DNA of 10,900 bases from an uncultured Gammaproteobacteria bacterium (lineage in GTDB: Bacteria > Pseudomonadota > Gammaproteobacteria > Pseudomonadales > DT-91): contig CAKMZU010000032.1 of NCBI GenBank assembly GCA_929200485.1, positions 1 through 10,900 on the forward strand. The letters are read 5' to 3'. The notes under the pieces are model-generated. The model worked only from the letters and a program-made list of their open reading frames with translations. It made no database searches and was not told the origin of the DNA. The position numbers were made by a program, and so were the translations under genes. Shown in pieces: positions 5,981-10,900 of this stretch (positions are counted from its first letter, which is position 1; every line of letters starts with the position of its first letter).

Positions 5981-6946
5981 ATGTCCAGTAAACGATCATT
6001 TTGGTTTGTTATTTTATTGTATGTGTTGTCTCCATTTTCTTTTTCTGGAAAAGAAGGCAAGTCAAACTCACAGCAGAAGCATAATGCACAAAGCGATGTG
6101 AGGATCAATAGCGATGAAATTTCGCTTTTTGTAGAGTTTCAGGATATCAAAAGAAAATTTCCAAATAGCCATGCTTGCCTTCCTGTTTCTAATAGGCTAA
6201 TGCTTGCAACTATTTTATGTCTTAAGGGTTTTGGGCCAAATCGTCAGGAAGAAGGTTTTGAAAAAAAAGCGTTGGCATCCATTTTGGAGATGATAAATAA
6301 AGAGAAAGATCGACCTTTTGCAGCCTATATGGATTGGTTATCTAAAGAGTCTGCGCTTAATTATGAGGTGTTTAATCCATTTGTAAGAGGTGTGAGGAGA
6401 ATCGATCCAGGGCAAGAAGATTGTTTGCTGAGATTTTTGATTGAGGAAGAGATGGTGGACCATTTTTTTCTTGATCAGTCCAATCAAAAGAACTTTGATA
6501 CTCAGCAATTGTTTGGGGAAAATTCCATTTTTTCGGATGAGTGGGTTGTGAGAATTTTGTGTGATAATCCTAATTTTGATTACAGGGAATTTTCAAAATT
6601 TAGTCCAGAAAATAAGCGAGCATATTATGAGTTCAACCTAAGTGATGATGTGTTAGCCTTAAAAATCATGAATAGATTTTTCGTTAATCCGCTCAGGAAT
6701 CCAGTCATTGAGCCGTCTGATGACTGTCCTCTGTCGCGGATAACTAAAATGCTAGACGATGTCCTTAATGATCAAGACAGTGTAAGTAGTGGGTCAATGA
6801 AAGTTAGATTTACCTACCCCCTAAGGGGTAGTTTCGGCAAAAAATATCAATGCGAATACTCCTTTGAATTAGGCGAGGACGAGTTTCGCCGACTTGTTAC
6901 AAAGGAGGGTGATCATGCGGAACTCAAGAGTGAGTGGTATGAATGA
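5981..6946 (+). CDS. secreted protein of unknown family, paralogue A of an inserted pair
   Basis: I do not recognise a known domain. The 321-aa product begins with a Sec signal peptide (MSSKR, hydrophobic core to about residue 20, likely cleavage near SFS-GK), followed by a Lys/Gln/Ser-rich linker and a helical, acidic body. Six Cys lie at 66, 80, 148, 194, 249 and 291. Residues 160-196 align without gaps with 220-256 of the next gene's product, including VR-x-LCDN. A C-terminal extension of about 80 residues (from about 240) has no counterpart there. The ATG at 5981 is preferred over an upstream in-frame TTG (5849) because GAGG lies five bases upstream and the signal peptide starts here. The gene sits antiparallel inside the prs-rplY interval. 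A perfect 7-bp inverted repeat lies within the reading frame at 6814-6831. Confidence 0.8.
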   Translation: MSSKRSFWFVILLYVLSPFSFSGKEGKSNSQQKHNAQSDVRINSDEISLFVEFQDIKRKFPNSHACLPVSNRLMLATILCLKGFGPNRQEEGFEKKALASILEMINKEKDRPFAAYMDWLSKESALNYEVFNPFVRGVRRIDPGQEDCLLRFLIEEEMVDHFFLDQSNQKNFDTQQLFGENSIFSDEWVVRILCDNPNFDYREFSKFSPENKRAYYEFNLSDDVLALKIMNRFFVNPLRNPVIEPSDDCPLSRITKMLDDVLNDQDSVSSGSMKVRFTYPLRGSFGKKYQCEYSFELGEDEFRRLVTKEGDHAELKSEWYE

Positions 6947-7126
6947 ATCCTAACTCAAGGTTAACTTTAAGCGTCAGTAGTAAATATTCTGGGTAGATAG
7001 GAGTGAATTGGCTTTATTTCTCTGGCGGTATGGGGTATTTGCACATAAATAAGGAAATTTTTGCAACCAAATAGCGGCAACGAGTTCAAAAAGTATTCCA
7101 GTTTTTGTATTTTTAGGGTGCGCAAT

Positions 7127-8023
7127 ATGCGTTATGTTGTATGTTTGTGGTTGTTGTTTATTGAGTGCACATTGTGTGTTCCTCCAGAGATGGTTGAAGC
7201 AAGCGCTAGGAAGGCTGCCTTGCTGTGCGAGTTTGAGGGTTTAACAAAGAAAGAAAAATATGGAGCGAAAGGCCTTGACCTGTTGTACAACGCATGGCGC
7301 CTTGGTGGAGAGAAGGAAGGGTCACTTAAAATTGATCCTCGGCTCCTCATTTATCTTGGTTTCACTTGGGATAGCGATAAATATTTAGAGGATATGAAAG
7401 AAGTAGATTCGAATTTCTTAATAAAGCTCAAAGGATTAGGGGTGACTTTGGGGAGAACACCAGAGGAATACGCAGATATGCTCCTTGTGGCTTGGCATAA
7501 TTGTGATAGCTCTTTGGATGTCATGGGGCTACTTCAAGAGTCTTTAGTGCAGATAAGGGAAGCAGAAGATAAAAAGTTCCCGTTTTTAGAAGGCAGTGAC
7601 TTAGCATCTGGAGACTTTTTATCGGGTGATGGTATTGTTTTAGGTTCGGCTCCCCTAAAGATTAGTGCTCCATTGATGGCGGCTTTAATGGAGGAGGTGC
7701 TTATTTCAAGGCCAGAGTATTATAAGGACGATAAAGAATTGACTCTGCTCTCACTTTTGCCTGTGATTGATGGGTTTTCTGAAGATGACTATTATGTAAG
7801 GCCGAGTGTTTATGAGAGGCTGACTAGTCGTGAGAAGTTTTCTGACAAGGGTATTTTAGCGAATGCTGATTTCGTTCGGCACATTTGCGATAACTTCGAA
7901 GAAGATAAATATAGAAGGATGGATCCTAAGGATAGGGAAACATTTGTAAAAGCAAATATTAAAAAGGATAAAGGTACTGAGTTTTTAGTTGAAAAAATAT
8001 ACAAGTTGGAGCTTTCAAAATAA
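7127..8023 (+). CDS. secreted protein of unknown family, paralogue B of an inserted pair
   Basis: I know no family for this 298-aa protein. It opens with a short Sec-type signal peptide (MRYVVCLWLLF core, likely cleavage near TLC-VP); the Cys residues at 14 and 17 do not form a proper lipobox. The body is helical and acidic. A Gly/Ser/Asp-rich loop lies around 156-173. The C-terminal part carries VRHICDN (250-256), matching paralogue A, and the protein ends about 40 residues later without A's extension. The ATG at 7127 is chosen over an in-frame TTG at 7061 because AGGGTG lies about seven bases upstream and the signal peptide starts here. It lies 180 bp after paralogue A in the same direction. 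That gap holds no clear promoter or terminator, so co-transcription is possible. Confidence 0.8.
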   Translation: MRYVVCLWLLFIECTLCVPPEMVEASARKAALLCEFEGLTKKEKYGAKGLDLLYNAWRLGGEKEGSLKIDPRLLIYLGFTWDSDKYLEDMKEVDSNFLIKLKGLGVTLGRTPEEYADMLLVAWHNCDSSLDVMGLLQESLVQIREAEDKKFPFLEGSDLASGDFLSGDGIVLGSAPLKISAPLMAALMEEVLISRPEYYKDDKELTLLSLLPVIDGFSEDDYYVRPSVYERLTSREKFSDKGILANADFVRHICDNFEEDKYRRMDPKDRETFVKANIKKDKGTEFLVEKIYKLELSK

Positions 8024-8042
8024 AACCCTTTAGGTTTATTTT
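8017..8042 (+). terminator. AT-rich terminator-like hairpin after paralogue B
   Basis: The stop codon region AAAATAAAACC (8017-8027, one bulged A) can pair with GGTTTATTTT (8033-8042) around CTTTA. The right arm supplies the T-rich end. The stem is AT-rich, so strength is doubtful. Confidence 0.4.
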
Positions 8043-8055
8043 GATAAAAGAAGGC

Positions 8056-8093
8056 AGGCTATTGCTTTTTTGTTGACACTAAAGCAATAGCCT
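8056..8093 (-). terminator. terminator of prs
   Basis: A perfect 13-bp inverted repeat, 8056-8068 (AGGCTATTGCTTT) with 8081-8093, encloses a 12-base loop. On the minus strand it begins seven bases after the prs stop and is followed by GCCTTCTTTTATC, moderately T-rich. It separates prs from the downstream plus-strand insertion. Confidence 0.7.
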
Positions 8094-8099
8094 AAGGGG

Positions 8100-9044
8100 T
8101 TAGTCAAACAGTGCGCTGATAGACTCTTCGTTATTAACGCGTCTAACGGATTCAGCAAGGATGGATGCCATGCTTAGCTGCTCAATGCGGTCACATTTTT
8201 TCGCTTCCTCACTGAGAGGAATGGTGTCAGAGACGATTAGCTGATCAAGCTCTGAGTTGTTGATGTTCTTCATCGCGTTGCCGGATAAAACCGCATGTGT
8301 GCTGTAGGCAATGACGCGCTTTGCGCCATGCTCTTTGAGTGCAGCCGCCGCTTTACACAGTGTGCCAGCGGTATCAACAATATCGTCAACCAATAAGCAG
8401 GTTCTGCCTTTAACATCACCGATGATGTGCATGACCTGTGATACGTTGGCTTTTGGGCGACGCTTGTCAATAATGGCAAGATCCAGATCATTGAGTTTTT
8501 TGGCAACGGCTCGTGCTCGAACAACACCGCCAATGTCAGGCGATACAATCATTAAGTCTTCATAGGCTTGCTTTTCGATATGCTCAATGAGTAATGGCGA
8601 GCTATAAACGTTATCAACAGGTACGGTGAAGAATCCCTGGATTTGCTCTGCATGCAGTTCAACGGTTAAGACTCGGTCAACGCCAACGGCAACCATCATA
8701 TCAGCAACCACTTTTGCAGTGATTGGTACACGAGCTGATCGAACGCGTCTGTCTTGTCTTGCGTATCCAAAATATGGAAGAACAGCAGTGATTCTGCCTG
8801 CAGATGCGCGTTTAAGCGCATCAATCATGACGACCAATTCCATTAAGTTGTCATTGGTTGGGGCGCAAGTGGATTGAAGAACGAAAACGTCTTTGCCGCG
8901 AACGTTTTCATTGATTTCAACACTGGTTTCGCCGTCAGAGAATTTCCCAACTGTGATGTCGCCAAGCGTGATATGCAGCTCGTCGACCACTTTTTTGGCA
9001 AGGTCTGGGTTGGCGTTACCCGTAAAAATCATCATCTTAGACAT
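8100..9044 (-). CDS. prs: ribose-phosphate pyrophosphokinase (class I PRPP synthetase)
   Basis: The 314-aa enzyme is full length. It makes PRPP from ribose 5-phosphate and ATP in the cytoplasm, for purine, pyrimidine, His, Trp and NAD synthesis. Visible elements: the regulatory/ATP loop with [10 protein letters not shown] (91-100), metal-binding His131 in LHAEQ, the pyrophosphate loop SPDIGG (168-173), the catalytic flexible-loop KRR (194-196) and the ribose-5-phosphate loop DDIVDTAGT (220-228). The C-terminal [10 protein letters not shown] is typical of gammaproteobacterial Prs. The ATG at 9044 is preceded by AGGA about seven bases upstream. In many gammaproteobacteria rplY follows directly; here a 2.4-kb insertion of two opposing genes lies between. 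Confidence 0.98.
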   Translation of the reverse strand: MSKMMIFTGNANPDLAKKVVDELHITLGDITVGKFSDGETSVEINENVRGKDVFVLQSTCAPTNDNLMELVVMIDALKRASAGRITAVLPYFGYARQDRRVRSARVPITAKVVADMMVAVGVDRVLTVELHAEQIQGFFTVPVDNVYSSPLLIEHIEKQAYEDLMIVSPDIGGVVRARAVAKKLNDLDLAIIDKRRPKANVSQVMHIIGDVKGRTCLLVDDIVDTAGTLCKAAAALKEHGAKRVIAYSTHAVLSGNAMKNINNSELDQLIVSDTIPLSEEAKKCDRIEQLSMASILAESVRRVNNEESISALFD

Positions 9045-9190
9045 AACGACATCCTATGGTTTTTTTCCGGTGACCTGAGTGCTTCCGGTTGCTCGGTTTG
9101 TATTAGTAGTTGTTTTGAAAGCTATTTGGAAAATAAAAGGTCTTGCTGGCATGAGTCTAGCTGAATAAATATTTAAAACTTGGCTATTAA

Positions 9191-9251
9191 TGCAACTCAT
9201 GCAACATTTTGTGTGTGTGGTTTTGCATTTAACTGTTGGTGCAATGCAAAA
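9191..9251. repeat. cluster of TGCA-containing repeats between tRNA-Gln and prs
   Basis: TGCAAC occurs twice as a direct repeat (9191-9196 and 9200-9205), and TTTTGCAT (9221-9228) and ATGCAAAA (9244-9251) form a perfect 8-bp inverted repeat. It lies 150-200 bases upstream of prs and just downstream of the tRNA. It could be a weak tRNA-end structure or an operator. No promoter for prs could be assigned with confidence in 9045-9263. Confidence 0.35.
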
Positions 9252-9263
9252 GCCTAAAAAAGA

Positions 9264-9338
9264 TGGCTGGGGTGGCAGGATTCGAACCTGCGCATGCTGA
9301 GATCAAAACCCAGTGCCTTACCGCTTGGCGACACCCCA
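9264..9338 (-). tRNA. tRNA-Gln (TTG)
   Basis: The gene is 75 bases with encoded CCA. The acceptor pair is TGGGGTG with CACCCCA, followed by discriminator G, and the U1-A72 pair is characteristic of tRNA-Gln. The anticodon loop TTTTGAT gives anticodon TTG. The T arm has GCAGG-TTCGAAT-CCTGC. A tRNA-Gln between ispE and prs is a conserved arrangement in several gammaproteobacteria. It starts 41 bases after the ispE stop and is probably cut out of, or read through with, that transcript. Confidence 0.96.
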
Positions 9339-9379
9339 GTGGAGTTAACACTTGTCTGCGTACCGGGTGAAATATTCAC

Positions 9380-10228
9380 TTAGATAGCAGTTGTGTTAAA
9401 TACGGGCGTTTTGTTTAACCCGTTTACGACTACGACTTCGCAGTCAAATTGCAATTCTAATGCAACTTTTTGTGCTTGGCTAGTGCTATCGAATGTCAGG
9501 AAAACGCAAGCACCAGTGCCTGTCATTCGAGGTTTACCGTATTGAGAGAGCGTTTCAAAAACAGCGTCTATCTGAGGGTAAAGTTTTCTTGTTAAAGGCT
9601 CGAAATCATTCTTAAATGTTTCGTCCTCCTCAAGAACGGCCGCTATTCTCTTTTTTTTGGTGTCGCGTGTCAACTGTGGATGTGAAAAAAGTTTTTGTGT
9701 GCTGACATGGCAATGAGGGGTTACTAATAAATAAGTGTATGAGGGAAGCTCGACAGGGGTAAGTTTTTCGCCAATGCCTTCAGCAAAAGCGTTAGTGCCA
9801 AGCACAAAAACAGGCACATCTGCACCAAGCGTTTTGCCAATGTGAATCAATGTGTCTTGATCAAGTTGGCAATCCCATAGATTGTTTAAAGCAAGGAGGG
9901 TGGTTGCGGCATTGGACGAGCCGCCGCCAAGACCTCCGCCTTGTGGGATGCGTTTTTCAATGTGAATATCGACACCGAGATGAGGCTTGTTTGCAGCGAT
10001 TTGAAGCTTTTTTGCTGCTTTAACAATTAGGTTTTCCTCGTTTGGAACATCCGGCATGCCGGTTAAATGTATATTACCCGAGTGATTAAGATTGAATGCC
10101 AAGGAATCACACAGATCAATTAATTGAAAAAGTGTTTGCAACTCGTGGTATCCATCGTCTCTTTTTCCGCAAATATGTAAAAACAGGTTAAGCTTTGCCG
10201 GAGATAAGCACTCAAGGGCTGTATTCAT
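9380..10228 (-). CDS. ispE: 4-diphosphocytidyl-2-C-methyl-D-erythritol kinase
   Basis: The 282-aa product is a full-length GHMP kinase that phosphorylates the 2-hydroxyl of CDP-methylerythritol in the MEP route to isoprenoids. Visible motifs, counted from the chosen start: PAKLN (10-14) with catalytic Lys12, the ATP-binding glycine-rich loop ending GGGSSNAA (101-108), catalytic Asp137 in GADVP, and the third GHMP motif MTGTGACVF (235-243). An in-frame TTG four codons upstream (10240) is possible, but the ATG at 10228 is the better start. Neither has a clear ribosome binding site. The gene overlaps the lolB end by 17 bases, so translational coupling to lolB is likely. Confidence 0.96.
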   Translation of the reverse strand: MNTALECLSPAKLNLFLHICGKRDDGYHELQTLFQLIDLCDSLAFNLNHSGNIHLTGMPDVPNEENLIVKAAKKLQIAANKPHLGVDIHIEKRIPQGGGLGGGSSNAATTLLALNNLWDCQLDQDTLIHIGKTLGADVPVFVLGTNAFAEGIGEKLTPVELPSYTYLLVTPHCHVSTQKLFSHPQLTRDTKKKRIAAVLEEDETFKNDFEPLTRKLYPQIDAVFETLSQYGKPRMTGTGACVFLTFDSTSQAQKVALELQFDCEVVVVNGLNKTPVFNTTAI

Positions 10229-10874
10229 AACTTTTAACAATCAAGAGGACACTAAAATCAGGGTGCGTTAATGTAACACGGCTAGGTAGGCGAGTAGAGC
10301 CAAAAAATTGATACTGGCTTAACTTGACCTTGAATTGCTCAAAATCAAAGGTCGATAAATCGCTCTGGTCATAATGGATGTTTGCCTCGCCACCCGCTAA
10401 CCTTCCGAGCAGCCAGGTATGTAAATGTCTGGTTGGTAAAGACCAGCCTAGTGCATCTAGCATTAACGCATCTAAATTATGCGCTGATCGTTCTGTGCCG
10501 TCAGCGGCCTCAAGTTTTGCCCCTTTTTTATCGCTGTAAAGAGAAAAAAGCGGTTGACTGAAGCTATTGTAGGCATTCACTTTTGTGGCGCTATCTTTGG
10601 TTTGCCATTGAATAATGGCATTCTGCCGTTTGTTATCTAGCGTTTTAACCTGAATTTTGGCGTTCATTGACCAGTCAGGTTCAGCAATTTTTGGGGTTTT
10701 GTTTAAAGTGGCGCAGCTGGCCAGTAACAGGCAATAAAGCATGGCAAGCCCGGTTGCTAAAAGGCTTTTTATTCTGAGGTGCTCAGGGTGAGGGGTTGGT
10801 TGGCCTGAATGTTTAAGGTTTTTCAAGGTAAGATAAATTGAGTCGATGGAGTGTTTGTGTAAGTTCTTGGTCAT
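10212..10874 (-). CDS. lolB: outer membrane lipoprotein receptor LolB
   Basis: The 220-aa product matches LolB, the outer-membrane lipoprotein that accepts lipoproteins from periplasmic LolA and inserts them in the inner leaflet of the outer membrane. A lipobox LASC (51-54) marks cleavage before Cys54, leaving about 167 mature residues of mostly beta structure (WSMNAKIQVKT; TWLLGRLAGGEANI; LPSRVTL). Support comes from family-like segments and from its position directly before ispE, as in E. coli. The hydrophobic signal core begins only near residue 38, so about 35 hydrophilic residues precede it, unusually long. No good Shine-Dalgarno sequence precedes the ATG at 10874, so the real start may be internal and non-ATG (a TTG at codon 17 exists). 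Confidence 0.88.
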   Translation of the reverse strand: MTKNLHKHSIDSIYLTLKNLKHSGQPTPHPEHLRIKSLLATGLAMLYCLLLASCATLNKTPKIAEPDWSMNAKIQVKTLDNKRQNAIIQWQTKDSATKVNAYNSFSQPLFSLYSDKKGAKLEAADGTERSAHNLDALMLDALGWSLPTRHLHTWLLGRLAGGEANIHYDQSDLSTFDFEQFKVKLSQYQFFGSTRLPSRVTLTHPDFSVLLIVKSYEYSP

Positions 10875-10900
10875 TTGGCTTTTGTTCGTGAGCTTTGATC

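Noticed and set aside
6814..6831. Perfect 7-bp inverted repeat CTACCCC/GGGGTAG with loop CTAA as a terminator or operator
   Set aside because: It lies within the reading frame, has no T-run, and an isolated 7-bp repeat is not strong evidence of function.
7061..7126. TTG start adding 22 residues to the second inserted gene
   Set aside because: The extra residues are hydrophilic and would bury the signal peptide. The ATG at 7127 has a suitable ribosome binding site.
8270..9164. Several open frames overlapping prs on both strands
   Set aside because: They are shadows of the prs reading frame, with no ribosome binding sites and non-protein-like composition.

Overview
The window reads as a chromosomal segment of a gammaproteobacterium with moderately low GC (by eye low-to-mid 40s per cent). 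Its right two thirds carry a housekeeping block in the gammaproteobacterial order lolB - ispE - tRNA-Gln - prs - (insertion) - rplY - pth - ychF, all on the minus strand. The elongator tRNA-Met and tRNA-Gln are bacterial with encoded CCA ends, and L25 is the long CTC-type form. I cannot name genus or family with confidence; the several secreted proteins of unknown family would fit a host-associated lineage, but that is inference only.

Layout from the left. Positions 2-100 hold the 3' end of an unidentified plus-strand gene with a weak terminator. A minus-strand gene (180-722) encodes a small secreted protein of unknown family. Positions 723-1413 hold no convincing gene. Positions 1414-1613 form an unusual non-coding zone of successive hairpins, ending at the CCA end of a tRNA-Met gene (1614-1690, minus) that has a near-consensus promoter. 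The last 18 bases of that tRNA are repeated exactly 180 bp downstream of the tRNA, at 1434-1451. A doubtful minus-strand ORF remnant follows (1740-2063), then an asparaginase-family amidohydrolase with a signal peptide (2268-3326, plus).

The asparaginase gene converges on ychF, the last gene of the translation-related operon rplY-pth-ychF (minus). rplY has its own strong sigma70-type promoter (5749-5777). Between rplY and prs lie two plus-strand genes (5981-6946 and 7127-8023), both with signal peptides. Over 37 residues their C-terminal parts align without gaps around a shared VR-x-[IL]-CDN motif, so they look like diverged paralogues inserted into the otherwise conserved block. prs ends in a clear hairpin terminator at 8056-8093. 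Upstream of prs come tRNA-Gln, ispE and lolB; lolB and ispE overlap.

Functionally, LolB receives lipoproteins at the outer membrane, IspE feeds isoprenoid synthesis, Prs makes PRPP, and L25, Pth and YchF serve the ribosome. The accessory content worth attention is the paralogous secreted pair, the orphan secreted protein, and the tRNA-Met-associated hairpin/repeat region.
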